Source: Butyriboletus loyo (lineage: Eukaryota; Basidiomycota; Agaricomycetes; Boletales; Boletaceae). From it: a stretch of DNA of 64,000 nt. Position numbers and translations under genes: made by a program. The stretch lies in NCBI GenBank assembly GCA_038093515.1, contig JBBPSI010000011.1, forward strand, positions 186,001 through 250,000, written 5' to 3'. The stretch's first letter is position 1. Each line of letters starts with the position of its first letter. The notes beneath the pieces were generated by a model that saw only the letters and a list, made by a program, of their open reading frames with translations, searched no databases and had not been told where the DNA came from. Shown piece after piece: positions 1 to 11,325 of the stretch.

Positions 1-2148
1 CCGAGGGTCAGCAATGTTTGCCCAGACACTGATGACGGCTCCGACAAAGCCCCTGGTCTCCCTCTCGACACTACCAAACACATTGAAGAATACAGCGAAC
101 CAGCTCTCCACCTGTGTTTTCAGGAAAGTGATGTTCTGACTCGCTTCTTCGCGGGTGATGGAACCTCCCACAACGGAGGTTTCAGTAGAATGTTCGAGGT
201 CAGCTTGTGATACGGAGAGACTGGATTCAACCAATGACTTGAGGCCCCTGAGCACCGAGAGTCGAAGCTCGTGTTGCGTATACAGTATTTGAGATAAAAG
301 TTGAGAAAAGGCCGGCGTGAGCGCCTGTAGGGCATCAGATGAAAGGACATGAAGGCATGATATTCGAGTACTTGCGTTTTTAACGTCCGGAGGTGCATGA
401 CAATACCCTGCGAAGCCCACCCAAACCTGAGAAACGAGCACGTTCCAGACCTTTGCCTCGGACTGTCTGCCATCGGCTTCTGCTTTATTTTGAAGATTAA
501 ACATCCGTTCGCTCAGAGGAACGAAGTAAGAGACGAAATGTCCCAAGGGAGAGGAATTTGGCTGCGCAAGCATTGGTAACAAGAAAGCGCGGGGTTCACG
601 TCCTGCTTGGCTGTAGAACGGTTCGGTCAATTGCGAAAAAAAGTGGGATGATCACGAACCGGTCCTGAGGCTCCAGGCTCAAAGGTATTGCCTCGAGCAC
701 GACGGCAGGTCCCAGAACTCTCATCGCTGTCGATATGACAATGTCTGCAGTTTCCTTGTGTTCGAAATTCTTTTGAATCCGAAGGTCAGCAATTTTCTGT
801 ACCAGTGGTAAGAGCAATATCTCGGCTGCGAGATGCGATTGGCCGTTTTCGAAGCGTATATCGAGGCTGAAGATGAGCGAGGATACGACACGCAGCAATT
901 CTGGGATGGCCGACGCGAAGGCCAAGGAATCCAATGCTTTCGTAATTTGCGCAACAGCAACCCTGATGGGTGATTTACCATCTGGTGCGTCCGCCACAGC
1001 TGTGCGAGCCATAGGCAATGTAATACATTTGGCGAGCGATTCGAGTGCTTGTGCAGCAGCTTTCCGTGTTTGCGAATGGCTTGTCTCGAAGAAGGACCAC
1101 ACGGTTTTCCAAACTTTTAAAAATTCCTGTGACGACGCCTCTGGGTCTGCAGAGCGATAAGCAAGCATGACATCTCCTAAGAGTCGCAACCACGATGGAG
1201 CAACGGTAATATCCGACTTTGGGGGTGGGGACGATAGCACGGCACTCAACACTACGGGGATTTGCTCTGTACTGCTTTCAGTACCTGAGTTGACTGAGGC
1301 CGAGAGTAAGTCTGAAAGAATTGAGTAGGAGGACTGTGATAAATATGGGTTGCCAAGTCTAGGCAAAGTAAGAAGGATGGTTGTAATGGGTGGAATGACC
1401 TTTTCTTGCCAGTCAGGGGCTAATTCGAGCACTGGAACTTAGTGCTCACATCGAGTGGGAGATTGGGTAGAATGGGACGCAGCAATGCAAGGAGACGGAT
1501 TGCGTTGTCAGCCGAAAACTCCTTTGTAGCGGATTTCGATTTTGGTAAGGCCCCAGAGCTAGTCTGATGAAGTGAATTTTGCATCCACTCCGCGACGCGC
1601 TCGGCATAGGGATGTCGTAGAAGTGGGCTTGGTGGATTTGACAATACATCGTCGACTAGATCGATGGCTCGCTTGCGCACCTTTGGTCGGTTATCTAGAC
1701 ACAGTTGCAAGATGGTTGCAAACGATTGGCGCACGGCCGGCGTGTCCAATTGTGGTCGGTCAAGTGCACGGAAAATGAAGTCGTACAAGGTGAGCTGAGA
1801 CCTTAGCGGAGGGGCATGGCCTGAAAGAGAGGGAAATAGCGGGGCGGTGAGGGAAAGGATGGTATTCAGATTGGATTGGATGACCGGATGGGGGACGAAA
1901 GGTGCTACCAAGGCAAGCAAGTAGAGAACGGCTGATATAACATCACCGTCACCTAGCGCGGTGTTTTTCTTTTGCAATGTACCATCGAGAGTGGTTATCA
2001 GTGCCGCGAAGTAGGCGGTCGGTGTGCGATCTGTGTGCGTCTCTGTCAAGGTGGACTCGAGTGCATGGAGGAGGGTCGCGGGTGTCTTTTGATGGGGAAG
2101 AGAAGAAGACGTGTGCGGTCGAATTTTTGCCAACGCCGTCTCCATCAT
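1..2148 (-). CDS. RRP12: RRP12-like ribosome biogenesis protein (3' end off left edge)
   Basis: HEAT-repeat nucleolar protein; in yeast Rrp12 is a karyopherin-like factor for pre-rRNA processing and export of both pre-ribosomal subunits. The N-terminus carries the family block around SSLPHQKTPATLLHALES, and the middle carries the NUC173 region (ILLTLPRLGNPYLSQSSYS, then KIADLRIQKNFEHKETAD). I read three exons: 2148-1450, 1399-660 and 610 onwards. The 50-nt intron 1449-1400 (GTGAGC...CTGAC...AAAAG) removes an apparent frame break. The 49-nt intron 659-611 is GTTCGT...CTACAG. The last exon continues in frame (FLLPML, then SERMFNLQNKAEADGRQSEA) to base 1, so the C-terminus is outside the window. 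Start choice: the ATG pair at 2148/2145 gives MMETALAKIRPH, matching the usual Rrp12 start; the longer upstream frame looks like leader sequence and overlaps the GPAT gene. Confidence 0.9.
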
Positions 2149-2221
2149 TCTACTAGTTATGAGGAGATCTCGTCGTATCAGGTCAAAATTCACCGAGCTG
2201 CACAGCTTGACTTGGGCCCTC

Positions 2222-4296
2222 ATGCCACAGGGTTCTCCCACTCCTTGGTCGTACATTCTCGTTCGGTCTGTACTTCCTTCTCCTCTCCCTACACTACCAT
2301 TCAATTGCCTGCCAGCCTTCTCTTTCACATTGTCCTCAAGATTTTCTATGGAACGATAGTCGTGGAGAATACTGAATACATACCCAAGACCGGAGAACCT
2401 TGGTGCGAGAAGTTCCACCGTGTCCAATTCCTAGCGGCGGCCTTAATCCAGATCCAGCATCGTGTGTGCAAATCACCCCAACTCACTGACCGATGCTCTG
2501 TATGTGTGCCCTCGCCCTATCCGATGTTCTTTACTTTACTTACCGCACATCCCTTTCCCATAGCATCCTAGTCACCACCGTTCCCTCCGGGGTAACCATG
2601 AGCAGTCACTTCAATACTCACCTGCTGAGCCAAATCTGCTAGACGCGCAATATGTTACGCCTGACCGCCAAGTCTACCCAGTTCGGGCGCAAGACGTTCA
2701 CTAGTTGGCTTATCGAGTCTGCTGGAACCGTCCCCATCAAGAGACGCAAGGACTTTCCTGAAGGTGATACTGACAACTCCGAGGTGATGGAAACACTCAT
2801 GGAGGTAAAAACCATACATCCTTAGCCCTCGGGTGTAATGCAGCTCACCCAAACCTTCTAGGCACTCGAAGCTGGTGATGCTGTATGTCTATTTCCGGAG
2901 GGCATGAGCCGCTATCATCCTACTATAGCTCCTCTGAAAACTGGTGGTTCGTCTGTTCATGGCCCCCATCGACCACATACGTTGAAACATCCATCTCAGT
3001 TGCCAGACTCGTCTCTGATGTTCTCACCCGAAATCGCGATAATCGCGATTTCTCCATATCTATTCTCACTTGTTCGTTGACATATATGTAAGCAGTTCTG
3101 TATGGCCGGCTTCTACCCGTCAGTCAATTTTCAAAGGCATCGACAGGATTTCCGCTCTGATGTACTGGTTACCTTTAATCCTCCCATGAGGTTCACCCCA
3201 AGGGTACGTGCAATGATGTTTGCTTCACACACCTTTGTCCTAACGTTTCTTCGTATAGGAGAACCCAGAGCTTCTCGCCCCTGTGAACTTCACCTGCGTT
3301 CGAGACGTCACAGCACGGATGCATCAGTTGATTAGTTCTCAAACTATTGATGCGCCTTCTTGGGATCTGGTTCGGTCTGCCAAGCTTGGTGCTCGTATCT
3401 ATGCCCCATTAGGGACATCGATGACTTTAGGGGACTTTGTGCGCGTAACGCGAACCTTTGTCGAAGCATTCAAGCTATCCGAAGCAAAAGGCGAGGATTC
3501 TGACCAGCGTAAAAAGGAAGACGACGAGATCAAGGCCCTACGTGACGATTTGAAGGTAAGTAGCGCTTCGCTGGACAAGCGACTCCTCTTGTTTACTATG
3601 TACGTCCCACAGAGATACCAAGACAAGCTTGTATACTGGGGCCTCAAGGACGATCGAATTCGGCGACCATTGCGCCGGCGTACGATCATATTCCGGATGG
3701 TCATCCGTTTTACCTGGTTCATCTGTCTGATTTCGATTTCCCTTCCCGGACTTGCACTGTGGACGCCGGTCTTTGTCACGACCTTTTACGCTGTACGGAA
3801 TTTCAAGAAGGTCAGGCCCATCTGGGACACATGGGATGAAATTGCTCAGTACAAGCTCGTGTACGGCCTGCTCTCGGGTCTATGTGTCTGGATTTTATCC
3901 GTCCTGCTCACTCTCCCGTTTGCGATGATCACCGTGTTTGTGGTGCCGGCATTGATGTGGATGACGTTGAGATGGCTAGAGGATGCAATCTCGGCTTTCA
4001 GGGCGTTCACCGCTTTGTTACGTCTGCTCTGGGTGGGTCCGACTACATTGAAGGCAGTACGCGAAACACGGCATGATCTACATTCGCGTATCATGAACCT
4101 GGCAGTAGGAACGCTGGGTCTCCCGCAAAACCCAGAGAAAGATTTTTTGGAAAGCGGGGGTCACCAGAAAGGCCGAGTCAAAAGTAAATGGGAGAGTGGT
4201 GCCAAATACTTTTCGGTGCGGAGGAGGAGGAAAAGAGATTGGAACGAAACACTACGGTTATACGACAAGGTAGATTATCCGGACGAACGACTGTGA
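2222..4296 (+). CDS. Glycerol-3-phosphate / dihydroxyacetone-phosphate acyltransferase (Sct1/Gat2 type)
   Basis: ER membrane enzyme that acylates glycerol-3-phosphate at sn-1, the first step of glycerolipid synthesis. I read ten exons: 2222-2265, 2316-2402, 2458-2499, 2564-2591, 2643-2804, 2862-2946, 3000-3087, 3137-3203, 3259-3555, 3613-4296. They sum to 1584 nt (527 aa), an exact codon multiple. Across the second intron the acyltransferase motif I is restored as EPCIVCANHPNSLTDAL (NHx4D); motif III follows as FPEGMSRYHP. The C-terminal third has two or three hydrophobic segments (around 3690-3790 and 3860-3970) followed by a basic tail, as in yeast Sct1. The N-terminus reads MPQGSPTPWSYILVR then LLFHIVLKIFYGT. 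The start lies 73 bp from the divergent RRP12 start. The family is clear; the choice between the Sct1 and Gpt2 orthologue is not. Confidence 0.9.
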
Positions 4297-4513
4297 CGAT
4301 TATAGATTTTGATTTTTGCATTGGGTTATGATCATATGAACGATATCCGTTGATTCGTTTTCCTCGTGATGTATCGACAAAATGGATCCGACTCTAGTTA
4401 AATCAGGCGTGGACGACGTAGGTACAATATTGGATCATGGAATCAAAAAAATAAAATAGGGGCAGAGAAGACCTAGGGTGTAGCAGAAATATTGCAACGT
4501 GAAAGACGCTCAT
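4297..4513. other. Convergent intergenic spacer
   Basis: Short A/T-richer stretch between the acyltransferase stop and the stop of the convergent four-TM gene. It contains an A-rich tract (aaaaaaataaaatag, about 4446-4460) and probably holds both 3' UTRs. No gene seen. Confidence 0.6.
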
Positions 4514-5355
4514 TCATCCCCGGATGCGTCGATAGGCTCTGTTTCCAGCGGCCCAGTGGTGACCGCGGTCAGCAGCAATGCCGGTCACAATGACAGCAGC
4601 GCCGACGAGGAAGCCACCGACCCAAGAGATGACATTGAACATGTAGCCCAGACCTGCAATGGATGAGTACCAGTCGAATTTCTGGTACGAAGACACCTTA
4701 CCGGGTTTGGCATGTTGAAATGCGTAAAACGTGCTCTTGTTGTAGACGTCGGTCACAAGTGCGAATGTGGCTAGTTGGAAGACGGCTGGGCAAGGTTGGT
4801 ATCAGCCCACGGCGAGATGACGAGATGCGTACCGTGGAGCAAGATTAGGCCCGCAACGGCTCTCCAGACCCTGCGGCGCCTAGAGTGTGTGCTGACGCCG
4901 ATGAGCAAGGCGGCCAAGGCCATGGCAGCGAAACCGATGCCGAGCTCGGTGAAATATTGAGCGGAGACCCATTCGGCACAGGCTAGGGCGTTTTCGTCTT
5001 CGCATCCGTCCTGAACCTTGAGAGGGAAGGAGCGACACTGAAAGTCGGAGTATTCGAGACGTCCGTTGCTTGAGCCAGGGATGTTGACCGAGGAGCGTTC
5101 GCAACGTTGCATCAATCCGTAGCGAATGGTCGCTTTTGTGTTTGGGGTGTTATAGGTTGCGAGGAGCCTTCAAACTAAGGTGTCAGGTTTGGTGACGTTG
5201 AAAACATTTCTGGCGAACCAGTCGGGGAGACGTGCAGACAACACATTCTTGGGGGAGGGGTGAGCGAGGGCTGCGCAAAGGGAGGTCGAAAGCACGTACG
5301 ACGACAAGGACGACAAAGACGGCGAGGAAGGTGAGGACATAAGATGTTTTCCTCA
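4514..5355 (-). CDS. Four-TM membrane protein, claudin/Sur7-like fold (unnamed)
   Basis: I do not recognise a named gene. Layout: TM1 at the start (MRKTSYVLTFLAVFVVLVV, ATG at 5355), an extracellular loop with PDWFARN and then RYGLMQRCE and paired cysteines (RCERSS, FQCRSF, DGCEDE, LACAEW), TM2 FTELGIGFAAMALAALLIG, TM3 VWRAVAGLILLHG continuing through an intron into LATFALVTDVYN, and TM4 FNVISWVGGFLVGAAVIVTG, with a short basic tail ending RRIRG. Four helices with a cysteine-bearing first loop after a YGL..RC motif is the layout of fungal Sur7/claudin-like proteins. Introns lie near 5299-5271 and 4783-4750. The join near 5165-5180 is not resolved: the frame breaks at KPDTLV and resumes at LLATYNTPNTKATIRYGL. 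Confidence 0.65.
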
Positions 5356-5741
5356 TGGCAGGAGGGTGGTGAAGAGAGCTTTAGGCCATCAAGATCTCAG
5401 CTACAGTCCGCCGCTCCACTTTCCGATTTGAAGTTTCAGAGCTTACATAAAGTAGCCCTACTGCGATTGGCCCGCGCCGTGTTATCTTCCTTATCGCCCG
5501 CCACTGTTGACAAATCGCAGCCGAGACGTTGACCGGCTCGTCGCAAGTGCTAATGAGCACCAAAATTTCACCCGAGTTACTATCTCGTAGCGAGTAGATC
5601 AACTCTTGACGAATCTGAATCTTACGCATGCTTCACTGCTGTTGCTGATCCTCGAATTTTGCCGTACTTTCAAGCGTCAATTTAATGTCCACCAAGATTC
5701 GCCCCCCGCAATTCGCAGCCAGTGTTGCCAAAAAGTGTCGC
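5356..5741. other. Intergenic, no gene seen
   Basis: Upstream region of the four-TM gene and 5' flank of tRNA-His. No convincing ORF with homology, no repeat. Confidence 0.5.
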
Positions 5742-5822
5742 GTCCTTGTCGATTAGTGGTTAAATCATCACGTTGTGGAATAGCAAACCGTGAAGCCGGA
5801 AGTTCGAATCCTCCCTGGGACA
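5742..5822 (+). tRNA. tRNA-His (GTG) with a 9-nt intron
   Basis: Acceptor arms GTCCTTG (5742-5748) and CTGGGAC (5815-5821) pair with one mismatch, followed by discriminator A. A-box-like TTAGTGGTTAAATCA and B box AGTTCGAATCC are present. The anticodon stem is TCACG (5768-5772) with CGTGA (5789-5793). Between them are 16 nt; the anticodon GTG sits at 5775-5777 after TT, as in tRNA-His, and the extra AATAGCAAA at 5779-5787 lies after position 37, the canonical place for a nuclear tRNA intron. The mature length is 72 nt. A pol III terminator TTTTTT follows at 5828-5833. Confidence 0.9.
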
Positions 5823-6181
5823 TTCACTTTTTTCCACCAAACATCGAGGCAGCTTAGGGTGATCTCGAGACTGCGTTCGTACCGCGAAGAGGTTGAGGCG
5901 TTCGACGTGTAGCGCTGTGGGAAATTTGTCTACAATTTACGTACAAATTTTCCTACTCTAGTTCGTGATTGCACGGCCCTCACGCTACTCACTTTGCTCA
6001 CTTTTCTTCTTCTTTCTCATCGTCGTCGTCGGAAACGGCGAGCATTCATTTTGTTCGTCTCTGGCGCGACCATCCCTTCGCAACGGTGTCTGCAATTAAT
6101 CACACCCAGCACACATCCCATCCCCACTCTCACCAGGCCACTTGGCTTGTACGAAAACACCCAACCTTCGTCTTCTGGCTC
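5823..6181. other. Promoter region of the coiled-coil gene
   Basis: Holds the tRNA terminator T-run and the leader of the next gene. An in-frame upstream ATG at 5969 could extend that protein by 71 Ser/His-rich residues. Nothing else is recognised. Confidence 0.4.
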
Positions 6182-9009
6182 ATGAGCTTATCCGTCGGCG
6201 GTCTCAGCCTTCTCTCCCCGTGGACGCCCGTCCCCGTCTGGGACCAATCCGTACTCACTAGACCTGGCTTTCGATCCTTCATCTGTGCTCTCGTCGTCCT
6301 CGCAGTCGTCCTCGTCCTCGGTGAGCGTCCAACCTCTTGACTCTTCTAATTCTTACATCTTCCACTCGAATTCTCCCCATCACCCCCACCATCAGCATAC
6401 CTCGCCAATCCGACCGAAATCTCTTTCAGGACTTATCTTACCGAACAGTCTTTCCGCCAGCATTTGAGTCATTTGGATGATCTTGCAGATGACTCTGGAG
6501 CGGAACTCGATTGCACCCTCCCTCGTTCGCGCACCCACAGCTCGGACCGCAATACCACAGTAGACCGTGCCACGCTTCCCTTTCATTTCGCTAACCGTGC
6601 TTCCGTTTCCCTCCGCACCCCAAAGCATGTTCTCCACAACTTCGGTATCTGCACAATTGCCACAACTCGAGGTGCTGCAGTCCCCGCCGGTGGTCGCAGC
6701 ACAAGCATCACACATAATCACCCTCCCCATCGCTCGGATCTCGATGGCTTCGTTTCTGCGGATTCCTGGTTCATCGGTGCCTTTGGACGCTGGTGGCGTG
6801 GTGGCCTTGTCGAGTCCTGGTATTATGATGCCATGATCCGTTCAAAAGACGCTCAAGGTTGGAGTTCTGGCATTCTTGGCTTCAAGGCCCTGGACAAATT
6901 CCATGATTATAACGGTAAATCCCTCGCAAAGACCCAGATATCCTTGTGATTTGACGCTCGATTAGACCTCCCATTCGCCAAGTTTCCATCGTTTCCTCGC
7001 CCGTCATTACGTGAATCGCCACCCAAACTTCGTAATCGAGAACGTTCCACTCAGCGGCCTGGCTCTATCCCACATCGTAATTCTTCGCCACCACCACTGC
7101 CAAAGTCTGCATCCCTCCCTCTGCATGCCGATCATCGTCACCATGATTTCCTTCCAGTGGCACCGCAGTCGTCCTCTCACTTGATTACGGACCAGAAGCG
7201 AATCGCTGCACCTCCGGTTACTCGCACTTCCTCTGCCTCTGGGACATCCGATCATTCTCCAACCATAGCCGAAGTTTTGAGACTGATATCGGCTGCGCAA
7301 GCGTCCATCCATGACCTTCAGAACCAGCTCCAGGAGGCTCAGAATGCCACTAATCAGTCCCATGATTTGCTCGAGACCGAGCTTGGCGATCTCCGTTCGA
7401 GGAGGCGGGAAGAAGATCACAAACGATTGGACGGTCGGGCTCGTATCAAGACTTTAGAAGAAACCAGGCGTCTGACAGAGACAAGCAAACGGGAGGGGGA
7501 AAAGAAGATGAAAGTTGCCCGCAACACCAAGGACTCCGCAATGCATAGAGTGGAGGAGCTGGAACTGGAAATCCAAAGGTTGAAGGAACGGATGGAACAC
7601 GATCGTGCAGTGCTTGCTGCTGAACCCAATGATGCCGACACAGTAGAAGAACGGGAATTGATCTTGGAGTTGGAAAGGAAGAGGAAAGAAGTACGAGTAG
7701 CAGAGGACGTCGTCGTCGCGCTGAACACCCGTGCACGGGAACTAGAGGAGAAGATCGACCAGAGCAAGTCTCGACTCCTTTCTGCGCAACACCGCGCTCA
7801 GCGTACCAAGGTATACCTCGAATCGACTGACGCGTCTTACTCCGGCGTTGGGAACAGCAGTGTCGCCCACCAGTTGAACTATGGGAAAACGGATAATTCT
7901 ACGTGGTCTTCGTCTTACAACCCGTTTGACGTCCCCGTAGATGATGTTCTAGCATCGTCGACGGGGTCAGAACACGTCCGGAGCGACACTGGATCAGAAG
8001 TGAGGGATACTTCGCGCTCTCCGAAGCTTGTGGGGCTCTCCTCGGGTGCGTCATCAATTTCCCAAAAACTATGAACATTGATTCGAGCGTTTTGCTAGTC
8101 CTCCGTGCTCAGGGTTATGCCATTTTTGATGATGATACATCCTGCGTTGATTCAGCATCACTACCGCCTCGTCCTAGTCACGGCCATGATGGTTGCTTCC
8201 AACCCGGACAAGCAATTCCATTCTCACCTTTCTGTGATCCCCCAACGCCTTCAGCAGCATTCATTCCAAGCAGCTTGATCAGTGTCCTCGATTCTCCCTC
8301 GGCAGACTTTAAGGGAGGGTTCGGCATCCAGAACGGTTCTTTGACATCCTCGCCTATTGAATACACTGGACACTCTTTGGAGGTTGAATCTGACCATGAT
8401 TCGTCTGACCTTCGTCGTGCTCAGGGACAGTCTAGCCATGATCAATTGTCTATGCGCGATGATACCACCCCTTACGAGACACAGGGACCGGATGACCTCC
8501 AGGAAATGGCGAGGAAAGGCAGGGAGACCACTTCCAAGGGGTGGTTCTCCACTTCTAGGAATGAAAAACATCGCAGTGGCCTCAATCCAGATGCAAAGGT
8601 GTTCCGTCTTACAAGACTTACATCAGACAGGAATGGCAGCGCCGACACCTCCGCGCCTTCTGCATCCTCCTATGATGCATTGAATCCGACTGGTCTGACC
8701 CCCAGCATCACATCTTCCACACCGTCCCTGCTTCGTGCTTTCGCCCCTTCTCGTGCGGAGCGCGAGGCATTGCAGCGGGCACTCGGAGGCGCAACGAACG
8801 CGAGTCTCGAACGCCTCCCAAGCCTCAGCGACGTAGCAAGTATTCCTTCGTCGCCCGCGCTTGTCCATGCAGAAGCCCAAAGGAGGAGCATTGGGGAGAA
8901 GGACTGTGCGCTCCCTGCTTGGCTACAATCATTGCCGTTGATTCGGAAGCCCAATTTCAGTCCCTGGGAGGACGAGGAACCGGTGTCCACCGAGGTAAAG
9001 AGGAAGTAA
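6182..9009 (+). CDS. Membrane-anchored coiled-coil protein (unnamed)
   Basis: No family recognised. Four exons, 6182-6320, 6396-6914, 6966-8045 and 8099-9009, give 882 aa in perfect frame. Residues 1-50 hold a hydrophobic segment (FICALVVLAVVLVLG, continued as AYLANPTEISF after the intron), so the protein is probably anchored near its N-terminus. Residues ~55-210 form a soluble Trp/Tyr-containing domain (DSWFIGAFGRWWRGGLVES, then YYDAMIRSKDAQGW). Then come a Pro/Ser-rich linker, a long charged coiled coil (about 7300-7810), and a Ser/Thr/Asp-rich, probably disordered C-terminus. Start taken at MSLSVGGLSLLSPW just before the TM; an upstream ATG at 5969 is in the same frame. The combination suggests an organelle-anchored tether, but this is inference only. 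Confidence 0.7.
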
Positions 9010-9474
9010 AAATGAAGGATGGCGAAAGTTGGAGGTGGGGGAGAGGAGTTTAGGTTGTAATGTGTGGCAACGTTTGTAGCCGGTTGCTGGTTGCGTCGTC
9101 GCGTTGAAATAGAGAAAAGCCTGGGAGGAGGTGATGGGCTGATCCTTTTCAGCTGGTACCGTTGCTTCGCCCGTATATATGTCGCAATGCAAGAGTATGT
9201 TGAACCATACCCCCGCGCGTGTTGGCAGTTCTCCGACGGATGACCTACCGCACCAGAAGGACCCACATTCGTACGCCTCTAGCTTCACGGGAGATACGCC
9301 GGATGTCGTGAACCCCTCAAAAGCCGTCTGATTGTCTGAGTAGACGGGCGACGAGCTCGAGACTTGTTGCAAACGATACTAGTAAGTTATGCCGACGGAA
9401 CAGGCGACATGGATCAGGAACCAGATCATATTATCATACTGGCGGACACGAAGATGTGCTATACCCTCGCCCCA
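9010..9474. other. Convergent intergenic region, no gene seen
   Basis: Lies between the stop of the coiled-coil gene and the stop of the PPR gene. Open frames here are short and lack recognisable content; likely overlapping 3' UTRs. Confidence 0.5.
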
Positions 9475-11221
9475 TTATTCCCTCCCCTTGTCCGGCTCCT
9501 CGGTCGTAGCGTCTTGCGGGGAAAGTAAGCCATAATCTGACAGAAACCGACGCAGACTTGGAGACAGCACGTAACCGCACTTGCGCATTTCTGCGAGAGC
9601 TATCGAGTACCGCGAATCCCTCGCGGCTACACACACTTGGATGATCGCGGCGTACACTCTTGCCGAGGGGACAAACTTTTGGGTCTTCATCTCTTCGAGA
9701 TAGAAAAACGCATCGTCGTACGTCGGTTGGGTCAGACACAGCAGTATGATGTGTTCGTATGTTATGGCGTTGGGCTTGACGGCGGCTTGTTTCAGGTCCA
9801 AGAGGAGTTTGTCACCAAGTTGGCGATGCTTTGCAGCGACGCAGCCCGAGAGAAGGGAGTTGAACGTCTCGACGTTGGGCTTGCAGTCATAGTCGGAGAA
9901 GGATTTGTATGCACCCACCGCACGTTGCAGGTCGTCCAAGAAGACAGATGCCTGAATGATTGAATTGAGGATGAGGGGGTTCATCGTGTTCCCCTCCCGC
10001 CGCCATTGATCAAGGACATGCCAAACGCCGTCGACATGGTCTACGTCTTGTTTCAAGAATTCTGTGAAGGGTTGTACTGTTTCGGTAGTAGGATTGATGC
10101 ACTGTTTACGCATCGCATCCATGGTGGACAAAGCTTGCTTGAGCTTCCCATCTTTGCAAAGAGCTTCGACCAGGGGAGCAAAGTGGTGTTCGTACCAAGG
10201 ATCCACGCCCATTCCTCGAAGTACACGCATGACATCCAAAGCCAGATCTGAAAGGCCACGACGAGCACATGTGTGGAGAACGGACAGACAGGCCCCTTCG
10301 TCGGGAGTGAGGTTCAATTCATGAACGACCTTTTGCCAGCAAAACTTGACGCCATCTCCCTAGAACAGAACTATCGGTTGGCGGAGGCGGGAACATCACA
10401 TACGAACATGAACGTACATAAAGCATCTCTGCAGACGATATAAGACATGACATCCATGTTTCGCCGCCGAGTCTGTGAGGGGAGCGAGACTCAAAGTCCT
10501 GAGCAATCTCGATGGCGAATTTTGGCAGATCCATATCTGCGGCGAGCTTTATGACGGCCTGTGCGGTGGTGAGCCGAGGGACAAGTCCGAGGGTGTCCAT
10601 TTCATGCATATACTGGAGAGCAAGCTCGAGACTCTCTGTGGACGTGGCACGTTCGATGATGAAGGCGTATGTTTCAGCGTCTGGTTCGATACCTTGCTTT
10701 CTCATCTCATCCACGATTTGCCACATGGTATCCGCCAAAGACCATCTGGACGCCTAGAAGGGATCAGTGCGCTGCATGGTCAGAGAGAGTTAGGCTCACG
10801 TGCAAGAGATTATGGTAAGACTGACGATCCAGTGGTATGCCCACGGCGGTCATGTCATCGACGACGGCCCAGGCCTCCAAGGGCAGTCCTTCCTGAGCGA
10901 TGCACGCGAGTAGCGCGTTGTATATGATGAGGTCGGGTTTGACGCCCTCTGCTTTCATCTCGCGGACGAGCCGCAACATTGGAATGAGACGGCGCTCTGC
11001 CCTGGCATGACTGAGGGCCTCTTTCTGACAACGGGTGATCAAGGAGGAAGTTTGTGCAAAGGTCGTATCCGGATGGAAGGCCCACGGCGTTCGCTTTGGT
11101 CTTGGTGTGGAATGGGTGGATATCTGACGGTAGAAATGACCTGTGAACAAGGTTAGCAGGGAAGTGAGCGCGCAAAAAGATACAGACCTGGTTTGACTCG
11201 TTGCCAGACACGCCCGAGCAT
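9475..11221 (-). CDS. Mitochondrial pentatricopeptide repeat (PPR) protein
   Basis: PPR proteins bind organellar RNA and act in its processing, stability or translation. The protein is a chain of ~35-residue helical pairs, for example GVKPDLIIYNALLACIAQEG, GIEPDAETYAFIIERATS, DCKPNVETFNSLLSGCVA and AVKPNAITYEHIILLCLT, i.e. about ten repeats. The N-terminus MLGRVWQRVKPGHFYRQIST is basic and poor in acidic residues, typical of a mitochondrial presequence. ATG at 11221 is chosen because a first intron (GTCTGT...TTCACAG) joins it in frame to the HFYRQ exon; further introns lie near 10760-10840 and 10318-10420. It is divergent from RAD21, with 104 bp between the starts. The specific RNA target cannot be told from sequence. 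Confidence 0.88.
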
Positions 11222-11325
11222 GTCCACCCAGCAAGTTGCACAGCCACCACTGGTTGACTTGTGCCACGACCGCGACCTCCTCCTTTTTGTTGTATATCTT
11301 ATCCTTATTTTCTTGATTTTATAAC

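Noticed and set aside
1420..1449. Apparent frameshift in RRP12
   Set aside because: A canonical 50-nt intron (1449-1400) with a CTGAC branch site restores the frame, so no lesion is needed.
1972..2571. 199-aa plus frame overlapping the RRP12 5' end
   Set aside because: Its middle contains the second GPAT exon, but the rest is antisense to RRP12 or intron; the true GPAT start is at 2222.
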